Assembly (NCBI RefSeq): GCF_022548875.1
Contig: NZ_JAKZEW010000008.1
Coordinates: 1 to 64,000 of the forward strand
DNA from: Glycomyces sp. L485
Lineage (GTDB): Bacteria; Actinomycetota; Actinomycetes; Mycobacteriales; Micromonosporaceae
Length of the DNA: 64,000 bases
Reading direction: 5' to 3'
The notes under the pieces were generated by a model. The model saw only the letters and a program-made list of their open reading frames with translations, was not told the DNA's origin and ran no database searches. Numbering within the stretch: the stretch's first letter is position 1; every line of letters starts with the position of its first letter. This document shows positions 16,146-24,330 of this stretch, in pieces. The translations under genes and the position numbers were made by a program.

Positions 16146-16964
16146 TTACTTCATGCCGCTCAGGGCGATCGAGCGGACGATATGGCGCTGGAAGAGCAGG
16201 AACACGGTGATGAGCGGCAGCAGCGCCATGGTGGAGGCCGCGAGGATCAGGTGGTATTCCTGGTTGAACTGGGACTGCATCTGCGCGATGCCGCGGGTGA
16301 TGACTCTGGTGGACTCGGAGTGGGTGATGATCAGCGGCCACAGCAGGTTGTTCCAGGTGTTGACGAAGCTGATGATGGCGAGGGTCCCGAGGATGGGTTT
16401 GGACATCGGGATCATGACGCGCCACAGGATGGTGAAGGTCCCGGCGCCGTCGATGCGGGCGGCCTGCTCGATGGACTCGGGGATGGTCTTGAAGTACTGG
16501 CGCACGAGGAACACGCCGTAGGGCATGAGGAAGCCGAACACGAACGGCAGGATGAGCCCGACGTGGGTGTCGACGAGGCCGAGTTCGCGGACGATGATGA
16601 ACGTGGGCACCAGGGTCACGATCTGGGGCACCATCATGGTGGCGATGTAGGCCCAGAACAGGACGTCGCGTCCGGGGAAGTGCAGGCGCGCGAAGGCGTA
16701 TGCGGCGAGGGTGGAGAACACCAGTTGCCCGGCGGTGACGGCCACGGCCACGATGAGCGAGTTGACGACGAACGTGGAGAAGTCGTAGCGGCTCCACACT
16801 TCGGTGAAGTTCGACAGGATCGGGTTGGCCGGCAGCGCCCACGGCTCGGAGGAGAGGATGTCCTGTTTCGACTTGAAGGCGGCGTTGACCGTCATCAGGT
16901 AGGGGCCCAGTGAGATGAGCGCTCCGGCGAGGAGCACGAGGTAGAGGAGGATCTTCTTGACCAC
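16146..16964 (-). CDS. Sugar ABC transporter permease (MsmG type)
   Basis: This 272-residue inner-membrane permease has about six hydrophobic segments. The EAA loop, contacting the ATPase, is EQAARIDGAGTFTILWRVMIPM. GTG at 16964 is chosen because AGGAG lies five bases upstream; the longer open frame is a shadow of the preceding permease. The gap to that permease is 8 nt. Confidence 0.93.
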   Translation of the reverse strand: MVKKILLYLVLLAGALISLGPYLMTVNAAFKSKQDILSSEPWALPANPILSNFTEVWSRYDFSTFVVNSLIVAVAVTAGQLVFSTLAAYAFARLHFPGRDVLFWAYIATMMVPQIVTLVPTFIIVRELGLVDTHVGLILPFVFGFLMPYGVFLVRQYFKTIPESIEQAARIDGAGTFTILWRVMIPMSKPILGTLAIISFVNTWNNLLWPLIITHSESTRVITRGIAQMQSQFNQEYHLILAASTMALLPLITVFLLFQRHIVRSIALSGMK

Positions 16965-16972
16965 GGTGGCTC

Positions 16973-17932
16973 CTAGCTGAAGTCGTAGACGGTGCGCTTG
17001 CGGAAGAACAGGACTTGGAGCAGCGTGATCGCCGCGATGATGCCGAACAGGATCACGGCGAGCATCGAGGCGTAGCCGGCGCTGCGCTGGGTGAACGACT
17101 CCAGGTAGATCTGGTAGTTGAGGGTGGATGTGGCTCCGGCAGGTCCGCCGCCGGTCATGACGTGGATGGTGTCGAAGACCTGGAAGGAGCCGATGACGCT
17201 GGTGATGAGCACGAACAGCATCGCCGGGCGCAGCAGCGGCATGGTGATCTTGAAGAACTGGTAGGTCTTCGAGGCGCCGTCGACGTTCGCGGCCTCGTAG
17301 AGCTGCGTCGGGATGGCTTGGAGGCCGGCGAGGAAGAACAGCATGGTGTAGCCGGTGTACTGCCAGACGTTGACCGAGGCGATGACGGGCATGGCCCAGG
17401 ATGAGTCGGTGAGCCAGGCCGCGCCGTCGACGCCGAACAGGCCGAGGAATTTGTTCAGGCCGCCGAAGGTGGGGTCGAACACCCACCGCCAGATGACGCC
17501 GAGGGCGACCGGCATGGCCATCCACGGCAGAACGTAGATCACTCGGAATGCGTTGCGGGCCTTGATTTTCGCGTTCATCGCCAGCGCCAGGAGCAGTGCC
17601 AGCACGGTCTGGGCGGGGATGTTGAGCAGCACGTAGTAGAAGGTGTTGCCGATCGACTGGATCGCCCGGTCGTCCCCGGCGAGGTCGCGGTAGTTCGCAA
17701 GGCCCACGAACTCGGGGTCGGACAGGAAGTTCCAGTCGTAGAAGCTGAGGGCGACGACCACGATGATCGGCGCTATGAGGAAGACCGTGAAGCCGATGAT
17801 GCTCGGCGCGAGCATCGCGTAGGCCTCGGCGGCCGAGCGCAGGTGTCTGCGGTGGAGCGACTTGCGTCGCCCGGGATTGCTGTTAGCGTTCACAGGAGGC
17901 GTGGGCGAAGTTGCTTCTCGAAGAGTCTCCAT
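16973..17932 (-). CDS. Sugar ABC transporter permease (MsmF type)
   Basis: This 319-residue permease is the partner of the downstream MsmG-type protein. It has six hydrophobic segments after a 35-residue polar N-terminus, and the EAA loop is YEAANVDGASKTYQFFKITM. The start is uncertain: ATG at 17932 and an in-frame TTG at 17941 both lack a strong Shine-Dalgarno. First gene of the operon, about 40 nt below a good promoter. Confidence 0.92.
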   Translation of the reverse strand: METLREATSPTPPVNANSNPGRRKSLHRRHLRSAAEAYAMLAPSIIGFTVFLIAPIIVVVALSFYDWNFLSDPEFVGLANYRDLAGDDRAIQSIGNTFYYVLLNIPAQTVLALLLALAMNAKIKARNAFRVIYVLPWMAMPVALGVIWRWVFDPTFGGLNKFLGLFGVDGAAWLTDSSWAMPVIASVNVWQYTGYTMLFFLAGLQAIPTQLYEAANVDGASKTYQFFKITMPLLRPAMLFVLITSVIGSFQVFDTIHVMTGGGPAGATSTLNYQIYLESFTQRSAGYASMLAVILFGIIAAITLLQVLFFRKRTVYDFS

Positions 17933-17976
17933 AGCGTCCAAGCTGGTCTTGAAGGGGAGTCAAACGATGTTCGTCG

Positions 17977-18005
17977 ATGTTAGGGTTCACAGTTTCTGTG
18001 GTCAA
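17977..18005 (-). promoter_or_regulatory. Promoter with operator for the first sugar importer
   Basis: On the minus strand the -35 box is TTGACC (18000-18005) and the -10 box is TAACAT (17977-17982), with the optimal 17-nt spacer. A perfect inverted repeat CACAG-TTT-CTGTG (17988-18000) fills that spacer. A repressor bound there would block the polymerase, so it is the best candidate operator for the LacI protein at 13710-14750. The 15-mer at 17979-17993 recurs with one mismatch at 17881-17895. Confidence 0.65.
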
Positions 18006-18145
18006 GATCTCTGCGTAACAATTCGACAACAGCGTTGGCATCGCACCTTGCAGGCTCCGGCCATTGAGGAACGACGAGTCGGCCCGAAGGCGCCTCGGCC
18101 CGCGTGCCCATGCAGCCGATGAAGTCCGCGCGGCCGCATGACGAG

Positions 18146-18183
18146 GGAGCGGCCCGGAACGCCGAGGCGTTCCGGGCCGCTCC
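18146..18183 (-). terminator. Strong hairpin terminator after the GH1 gene
   Basis: Two perfect 18-nt arms (18146-18163 and 18166-18183), very GC-rich, lie nine bases beyond the GH1 stop codon. They separate GH1 from the importer promoter on the same strand. There is no long T-tract, as is common in actinobacteria. Confidence 0.85.
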
Positions 18184-18191
18184 ACCCCCGT

Positions 18192-19472
18192 TCAGCCGGC
18201 GGGCACGAGGCAACTCAGCGGCGGGTCGATGAGGGAGCAGATCGACTGCCGGACCACCGGATCGTAGTCCGCGGCGACGCCTCCAGCTGCGATGACACCG
18301 GTGTAGGCGTCGACCCCGTCGGTAGGCCGGCGGACCAGGTCCGGATCGTTCACCGCGTCCACCGTGTAGAGACCGAAGCGGGGCGTGTAGCTCCCCCACT
18401 CGTAGTTGTCGGTGATGCTCCAGTAGCTGTAGCCGATGACGTCCATGCCGTCCTGCCTCGCCCGCTGGATCCAGTAGACGTGGTCTTCGAGGTGCTCCGC
18501 CCGAGTCAGGCCGTCCTCGCGCGGGGCTCCGTCGGCGGTCGGCACGCCGTTCTCGACAATGTAGAGCGGTTTGTCTGGGAACTTGTCGTGGTAGTACCGC
18601 AGCGTGTAGTAGATCCCGTCGGGCTGGGCGGCGACCTCGCCTCCGGTGAGGGCCCGCGCCGCGGTCAGGTTGTCGAGGCTGAGGCCGAAGTAGTAGTCGA
18701 TGCCGACGAAGTCGAGCTTGCCGGCGATCTTGTCGAGGAAGACCGCGTCGAACAGCCACGGGGTCAACGGAATGAATGCCAGGTTGCTGGTGACCGGGGC
18801 GCCCGGGTCGAGTTCGCGGACGAGGTCGTAGGCGTTGCCGTGCGCCCGCGCGAGCCTGTCGAACAGCCAGGGAGCGTCGAGCCAGGTGGCGGCACCGTTG
18901 TCGATCTCGTGGAAGACGTACAGGGTCGGTTCGTTGAACGTCACCCACTTGACGCCGAGCCCTGCGTAGCGGCCGGTTATCAGCTCGGCGTAGGCGGTGA
19001 AGTCCGCGATGGTCTCCTCGTTCCTCCAGCCGTCCTGGTCGGCGACCCAGCCGGGGTGGACCCAGTGGTTGAGGGTGATCATCGGGGTCATGCCCGCGTC
19101 GAGAATGTGGGCGACGACGTCGTCGTAGTAGGCCAGCTCGGCCTGGTCCCATTCGCCCGGCGCCGGTTCGACGCGCGCCCATTCGATGCCGAAGCGGTAG
19201 ACCTCGACGCCCATGTCGGCGGCGAGTCCGATGTCCTCGGCGTACCGATGACGGAAGTCGACGGCGTTCAGGTACGGCTCCTTGGTCTCGGAGTACCGCA
19301 GCCAGTTGCTGTCGGGGGCGTCGCCTTCAGACTGGAATCCCGAAGAGGAGACGCCCCATAGGAAGTCGTCGGGAAGCGGCCCGACGGTCTCGGAGGCGGA
19401 GGCCGGTGCGGCGACGATGAGCATCGAGGCGACCAGGACGAGGCAGGTGGAGAGTCCGCTGAGTGCGCGCAT
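18192..19472 (-). CDS. Secreted GH1 beta-glycosidase
   Basis: This 426-residue protein has a Sec signal peptide (about 1-27, ending APASA) before a GH1 TIM barrel. The acid/base is E181 in VTFNEP and the nucleophile is E307 in YIVENG. The FLWGVSSSGFQSEG start and the WSITDNYEW motif near the C-terminus are family marks. GH1 enzymes are usually cytosolic, so export is notable. A beta-glucosidase or beta-galactosidase role is possible; the neighbours favour galactosides. The ATG at 19472 has AAGGAG nine bases upstream; the longer frame lacks support. Confidence 0.9.
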   Translation of the reverse strand: MRALSGLSTCLVLVASMLIVAAPASASETVGPLPDDFLWGVSSSGFQSEGDAPDSNWLRYSETKEPYLNAVDFRHRYAEDIGLAADMGVEVYRFGIEWARVEPAPGEWDQAELAYYDDVVAHILDAGMTPMITLNHWVHPGWVADQDGWRNEETIADFTAYAELITGRYAGLGVKWVTFNEPTLYVFHEIDNGAATWLDAPWLFDRLARAHGNAYDLVRELDPGAPVTSNLAFIPLTPWLFDAVFLDKIAGKLDFVGIDYYFGLSLDNLTAARALTGGEVAAQPDGIYYTLRYYHDKFPDKPLYIVENGVPTADGAPREDGLTRAEHLEDHVYWIQRARQDGMDVIGYSYWSITDNYEWGSYTPRFGLYTVDAVNDPDLVRRPTDGVDAYTGVIAAGGVAADYDPVVRQSICSLIDPPLSCLVPAG

Positions 19473-19758
19473 GGGGAATTGCTCCTTACTCCCGGTATCG
19501 TCCATATTCATGGTATTCGATGGAGCTGCCTCGCGACACCGCCGAGGCCAGGTTTTCTCACAGCAAGGCAGCGGCCGGACCCCGTCCAACCGTGTCCGGC
19601 CGCTTGCGACGTGAGGGAATGCCCGCCCAGCCGCCCCGCTGCTGCTGGACATCCGGGCCGAGGCCGCGGCCCTCGAAACCGGCTCGACTCATGCAGACTC
19701 GACGTACCAGACCCGGATACAGGGGTCACGAAGTTCACTCGGCACGGAGGTAGACAAA

Positions 19759-20520
19759 GTGAAGCGCATCGGCATCATCGGGGCAGGCGAGATCGGTCGG
19801 GCCATCGTAGTGGGACTTTGCGACGGGGACGAGTCACCGTCGGTGTTCCTCTCTCCTCGTGGAGCCCGCACGGCCGCAGAGCTGTCCGCCCGCTATGAGG
19901 AGGTACAGGTCTGCGCCGACAACCAGGACGTGGTAGACCGCTCCGAGGTCGTGATCATCGCCGTACGCCGCCAAGACCGGCACGAAGCGCTCGCCGGCTT
20001 GAAAGTGGACGATGACAGGATCGTGGTCAACGTGATGGCCGGAGTCGCCAACGAGGACCTGCGCCAGACGCTGGCCACCGACGCCCCGCTGGTACGGGCC
20101 ATCCCCTTGCCTGCCGTATGCGAACGCCGCTCGGTCACGGTGACGCACCCGGCGCATCCGGCAGTGGATTCCCTCTTCGAGTACCTGGGCGGGGTGCTCC
20201 CAGTCGCGGACGAGGCGGCCTTCAACGTCTTCTCCGCGCTGACCGGGACGCTGACCACCCACTACCGGTATCTCGCCACGCTCACGTCTTGGGCGGCAGA
20301 CCAAGGCGTCGCCTCCGACGACGCCGACCGCTACATCCGCGGACTCTTCCAGGGCATCGGGCGTGCCCTGAGCGACGAGACCCGCTCCCTGCACCAGCTC
20401 GCCGCCGACCACGAGACTCCGAACGGCAACAACGAACGCATCCGAACCGCATGGTTCGGCCCGGACAACGCTCAGGCCCTGAACAAGGCTCTCGACGACC
20501 TCCTCGACGACCTGACTTAG
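19759..20520 (+). CDS. Pyrroline-5-carboxylate reductase-like protein
   Basis: This 253-residue protein has an N-terminal Rossmann fold (RIGIIGAGEIGRAIVVGL) and the layout of NAD(P)-dependent ProC-type reductases. VVNVMAGVANEDLRQTL and the RAIPLPAV segment correspond to the ProC mid-region. The C-terminal dimerisation helix is less typical (GLFQGIGRALSDETRS), so the substrate may not be P5C. The GTG start has GGAGG eight bases upstream. No proline genes adjoin it. Between this gene and GH1 (19473-19758) no further gene is seen. Confidence 0.75.
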   Translation: MKRIGIIGAGEIGRAIVVGLCDGDESPSVFLSPRGARTAAELSARYEEVQVCADNQDVVDRSEVVIIAVRRQDRHEALAGLKVDDDRIVVNVMAGVANEDLRQTLATDAPLVRAIPLPAVCERRSVTVTHPAHPAVDSLFEYLGGVLPVADEAAFNVFSALTGTLTTHYRYLATLTSWAADQGVASDDADRYIRGLFQGIGRALSDETRSLHQLAADHETPNGNNERIRTAWFGPDNAQALNKALDDLLDDLT

Positions 20521-20705
20521 CCGGAACCGACCCCGCGGTGATCTCGCCGAGCGCGGCTCAGCGCTTGCCTCCGTGGAACAGGGCGTCCAATCCTACTGCG
20601 AGACAACCAAGATCGGGGAGTCTTCACCGAGTTCGGCGTCCCGGACTCGGGCCGCGGCCTCAAGCGCGCGGGCTTGGCCCCTCCGCCTTTACGATGTTCG
20701 CCTGC

Positions 20706-21320
20706 CTACAGCTCCAACAGTCCGCGTCTGATCGCGGAGGTCACGGCCGCCGTGCGGTCCTTGACTCCCAGCTTCTGGTAGCTGCGCAGCAGGTGGGTCT
20801 TGACGGTGGCCTCGCTGATGTGCAGCCGCCGCCCGATCTCGGCGTTCGACGCTCCGTCGGCGACCAGGCGCAGCACTTCGAGTTCCCGGTCGGACAGCCC
20901 CTGGCCGCGCGGGGACCGCACCGCACCCACCAGCCGCGCCGCCACCGAAGGGGCCAGGACCGTCTCACCGCGCGCCGCGGCACGGATCGCCCGCACCAGA
21001 TCGGCGGTCGGCGTGTCCTTCAACAGGTAGCCGACCGCCCCTGCCGCCACCGCCCGGACGATGTCGGCGTCGGTCTCAAAGGTCGTCAGCACCACCACGT
21101 TCGCCGTGGCCGCCAGGCGCTTCGTGGCCGCGACACCGTCGCCGCCGGGCATGCGCAGATCCATGAGTATGACGTCCGGGGCGAGCGACGCGGCCGTCAC
21201 CACCGCCTCCTCGCCCGAACCGGCCTCCCCGGTCACCTCGATGTCCGGCTCGTTGGCCAGCATCCCGCGCAGCCCCGACCGCACGACCGGATGGTCGTCG
21301 ACCAGCATCACCCGGATCAT
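20706..21320 (-). CDS. NarL/LuxR-type response regulator
   Basis: This 204-residue regulator has a receiver domain with acidic pocket D8-D9, phosphoacceptor D54 (ILMDLRMPG) and the conserved lysine in YLLKDTP. A C-terminal LuxR helix-turn-helix follows (LSDRELEVLRLVADGASNAE then IGRRLHISEATVKTHL). It overlaps the kinase stop by 4 nt and is last in a four-gene cassette, whose ABC exporter it probably controls. Confidence 0.96.
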   Translation of the reverse strand: MIRVMLVDDHPVVRSGLRGMLANEPDIEVTGEAGSGEEAVVTAASLAPDVILMDLRMPGGDGVAATKRLAATANVVVLTTFETDADIVRAVAAGAVGYLLKDTPTADLVRAIRAAARGETVLAPSVAARLVGAVRSPRGQGLSDRELEVLRLVADGASNAEIGRRLHISEATVKTHLLRSYQKLGVKDRTAAVTSAIRRGLLEL

Positions 21321-22456
21321 GCGGGCACCTCCAGCCTCACCGCGACGCCGCGGCCCGGCGCCGAGTCCACTTCGAATGTCCCGCCCAGGCCGATCACCCG
21401 GTTGCGAACGCCCCGCAGCCCGAACCCCGCCGAAGGAGCTTTCGGGTCGAACCCGGGGCCGTCGTCGGTGACCGACACCGCCACGGCCCCGTCCTGGAAG
21501 TCGACGGACACGCGCGCGGCGGCGCCGGCTGTGTGCTTGTCGACATTGCGCAGAGCCTCTTGGACCGCGCGCACCAGCACCACCGCCGTAGCCTGCGGCA
21601 GCCTGCGGGTTTCCCCGTCGACGACCAGAGCCGCACCGGCCGCTTCGGTCAAATCGGCGAGCGAGTCCTCCACATTGATCGCCTCGCCCCCACCCGGAGA
21701 CAGCGCCTCCACCATCGCCCGGGCCTCGGCCAGGTTCGCGCGGGAGGTCTGCTCGATCAGGCGCAGCTGCTCGTCGCGCTGCTCCTTCTCAGTGGCCGTG
21801 CGCGACGCCTGCGCCAGCATGACGATGCTGCTCAACCCCTGGGCGACGGTGTCGTGGAGCTCAGCCCCGAGGCGCTGGCGCTCGGCGGCGACACCGGCCT
21901 CGTGAGACAGGCGCTTCACTTCGGCCCGGCTGGCTTCGAGCTCCTCGATGAGCAGGTAGCGCTCGACACTCTGGTCGATGATGCGGTAGATGAACGCGCC
22001 GATGGCGACCGAGGCGGAAGCGGTGACCGAGCATACGAGCAGCGACCACAGCACCTGGGTCGACGACGCGCCATCGAACGCGTCCTCCAACGCGGGCACG
22101 AAGTTCAGTGCCACCACCACCGGGACGGTCGCTCGCAGCGGCCCGATCCAGAACAAGTGGGAGATGAGCGGGAACAGCATCAGGAACGCGATGCCGTCGA
22201 CCAGAGCCAGGGGGACGAACAGCGCCAGCACCCCGAAGCGGTATACGTGCGCGGGCACGCCGTCGCGTTCGTCGATGACGAGGCGCCTGCCCAACAGCAG
22301 GTACCACAGCACCAGGGCGGTCATCCACAGTGCAGCGGCGATGGCGTCGCCCGCGGAGTCGGCGCCGAGCACGAGCATCACCGACACGGCCACGGTGGCG
22401 AACGCGTATGTCCACTCCCAGTAGCGGAAGCTCCGGTTCCAGGCGTGCGGCCTCAT
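21317..22456 (-). CDS. Sensor histidine kinase (NarX/DesK-like)
   Basis: This 379-residue kinase has about five hydrophobic segments (residues 17-155), a coiled linker (about 160-190) and the HisKA_3 site H201 in ERQRLGAELHDTVAQGLS. An HATPase domain ends it, with VQEALRNVDKH and TDDGPGFD...GFGLRGVRNR. The ATG overlaps the permease stop (ATGA); longer reading frames run into the permease. No extracellular loop is large, so it probably senses a membrane or cell-envelope cue. Confidence 0.94.
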   Translation of the reverse strand: MRPHAWNRSFRYWEWTYAFATVAVSVMLVLGADSAGDAIAAALWMTALVLWYLLLGRRLVIDERDGVPAHVYRFGVLALFVPLALVDGIAFLMLFPLISHLFWIGPLRATVPVVVALNFVPALEDAFDGASSTQVLWSLLVCSVTASASVAIGAFIYRIIDQSVERYLLIEELEASRAEVKRLSHEAGVAAERQRLGAELHDTVAQGLSSIVMLAQASRTATEKEQRDEQLRLIEQTSRANLAEARAMVEALSPGGGEAINVEDSLADLTEAAGAALVVDGETRRLPQATAVVLVRAVQEALRNVDKHTAGAAARVSVDFQDGAVAVSVTDDGPGFDPKAPSAGFGLRGVRNRVIGLGGTFEVDSAPGRGVAVRLEVPA

Positions 22457-23256
22457 CGGGTGAGGCTGCTTCGCCAGCGGAAGGTCGTCAGGCACAGCAC
22501 CAATCCTCCAGCACACCACAAGGCGAGTACGATCGCCACCCGGTCCAGCTCCCAGCGCCCGGCCGGCTCCAGTTCGGCCATGTGATCGGGCAGGAGTGCG
22601 GCGCGGAAGCCCTGGGCGAGCCACTTGATGGGGAAGACCGCGCCTAGGTCGGCCATCCAGCCGGGCAGGGCCTGGTGCGGGATGTAGACGCCGGAGATGA
22701 AGAGCAGCACCGTATAGGGCACCATCGTGATCGCTCCGGCGCTGCGGGCGCTCCGGGCCAGGCTCGAAGCGGCAATGCCCAGCAGGGAGCAGGCGGTGAC
22801 CCCCAAGACGAACAGCCACGCCATGGTGAACCAGGAGACGGGGTCGTGGAGCAGCGGGAGGTCGAACATGACCGCGCCGATCGCCAGCAGCAGCGCCAGT
22901 TCGGCGAGGCCCGCGACGACGACCAGCACGATCTTCCCGAGGAAGAACGACACCGGCGGCATGGGCAGGGCGCGCAGCCGCTTCAGGGTGCCGTCGTCGC
23001 GTTCGACGGCCAGGGCGGAGCCGAGGTTGACGAACGAGGTCGACACGATGCCGGCGGCGGCGAAGCTCGCGGTGAGGACCTGACCGCCGGTCACGCCGCC
23101 CCTGCTCACGTCACCATCGAAGATGGATCCCAGCAGCAGGAGCAGCAGCGCCGGAAAGGTGAAGGTGAACACCACTGAGGCCCGTTCGCGGAAGAACTGC
23201 TTGAGTTCAATGGAACCGCGGTGGGCTCCCAGTGCCATCGCGTTCGGCATGCTCAT
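22453..23256 (-). CDS. ABC-2 type exporter permease
   Basis: This 267-residue protein has about six membrane segments and the ABC-2 motif region AVERDDGTLKRLRALPMPPV between segments. It pairs with the upstream ATPase, with a 4-nt overlap, as a drug- or lipid-type exporter. The substrate is not evident. Confidence 0.92.
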   Translation of the reverse strand: MSMPNAMALGAHRGSIELKQFFRERASVVFTFTFPALLLLLLGSIFDGDVSRGGVTGGQVLTASFAAAGIVSTSFVNLGSALAVERDDGTLKRLRALPMPPVSFFLGKIVLVVVAGLAELALLLAIGAVMFDLPLLHDPVSWFTMAWLFVLGVTACSLLGIAASSLARSARSAGAITMVPYTVLLFISGVYIPHQALPGWMADLGAVFPIKWLAQGFRAALLPDHMAELEPAGRWELDRVAIVLALWCAGGLVLCLTTFRWRSSLTR

Positions 23257-24086
23257 GCGTTCACCTCCTGGCCGATCAGACGCAGATAGGCGTCTTCGAG
23301 GGACCGGCGGGTGACGGCGAGGTCGGGGATCTCGCCCTGATAAGCGTCGCCGAGCTCGGCGACCAGCGCGGTCGGCGCGGTGGTGGTGCGGCGCCCGTCG
23401 CGCCAGGACACGGTGGCTTCGCGGTCGTCGACGAGGTCGGCGACGGTTCCGGCGGCGCGGATGCGGCCGGCGGCGATGACGGCGATGCGGTCGGCGAGGG
23501 CTTCGGCCTCGTCGAGGTAGTGGGTGGTGAGCAGGGTGGTCGTGCCGTCGGCGGCGAGGGAGCGGATGAGGTCCCAGAACTGCCGGCGGGCTTCGGGGTC
23601 GAACCCGGTGGTGGGTTCGTCGAGGAAGAGCAGCTCGGGATTGCCGACGACGCCGAGGGCGACGTCGACGCGGCGTCGTTGGCCGCCGGAGAGCTGGCGG
23701 ATCTTACGGTTCGACTGGTCGGTGAGGCCGACTTCGGCGATGACCTTATCGGGGTCTCGGGGGCTCGGGTAGTAGGCGGCGAAATGGCGGACGACTTCTC
23801 CGACGGTGAGTTCGAGCAGGTCGGAGGCGTTTTGGGAGACGATGCCGACGCGGGAGCGGAAGCGCCGGTCGGCGTCGGCGGGGTCGGTGCCGAGGACGGT
23901 GACGGCGCCGCCGTCGCGGGGTCGCTGGGCGGAGAGGATCTCGACGGTGGTGGATTTTCCGGCGCCGTTGGGGCCGAGGACGGCCAGGGTCTCGCCTCGA
24001 TGGACATCGAGGTCGAGGTCGGCGACCGCGACGGTGTCCCGGTAGGACTTGCGCAGGCCTCGCACTCGGATGGCTGTGTCGTTCAT
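23253..24086 (-). CDS. ABC exporter ATPase
   Basis: This 277-residue nucleotide-binding subunit shows Walker A GPNGAGKST, Q-loop SQNASDLL, signature LSGGQRRRVDVAL, Walker B LLFLDEPTTGFD and the H-loop TTHYLDEAEAL. The type is the DrrA/CcmA-like exporter ATPase. It is first in an operon of ATPase, permease, kinase and regulator joined by 4-nt overlaps. It is divergent from the GH43-CBM42 gene. Confidence 0.96.
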   Translation of the reverse strand: MNDTAIRVRGLRKSYRDTVAVADLDLDVHRGETLAVLGPNGAGKSTTVEILSAQRPRDGGAVTVLGTDPADADRRFRSRVGIVSQNASDLLELTVGEVVRHFAAYYPSPRDPDKVIAEVGLTDQSNRKIRQLSGGQRRRVDVALGVVGNPELLFLDEPTTGFDPEARRQFWDLIRSLAADGTTTLLTTHYLDEAEALADRIAVIAAGRIRAAGTVADLVDDREATVSWRDGRRTTTAPTALVAELGDAYQGEIPDLAVTRRSLEDAYLRLIGQEVNA

Positions 24087-24176
24087 GGGGCCAATCCTGG
24101 CCGGATCCGGTCGCGCCGGTGACGTCCGCTCGGCCGATTTGCGGTGTCCACTGGTCGGTGGACACCGGGATCGGAG

Positions 24177-24223
24177 TCAATATATTGATGTTGTTGACTT
24201 TTTCGATGAATTGTGGATACGGT
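24177..24223 (+). promoter_or_regulatory. Promoter of the GH43-CBM42 gene
   Basis: TTGACT (24194-24199) and TACGGT (24218-24223) are separated by 18 nt. A perfect palindrome TCAATATATTGA lies just upstream (24177-24188). The spacer element TTTTTCGATGAATTGT is nearly shared with the promoter of the GH30 gene at 28439-28468, which suggests a common regulator. Confidence 0.6.
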
Positions 24224-24330
24224 TGTTATCGGTCACTTTCCTCTTCTGCGGCACTTGCGCCCTCCGGCACGGGCGCGATTCCACTTCCCCAACCTCGATC
24301 CACGCCGCCTCCTCAGAAAGGCACTGCACG

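Noticed and set aside
16965-17525. N-terminal extension of the MsmG permease
   Set aside because: Overlaps the upstream permease; the GTG at 16964 has AGGAG.
19473-19758. Possible short gene between GH1 and the P5CR-like gene
   Set aside because: Open frames lack starts with ribosome sites and family features.
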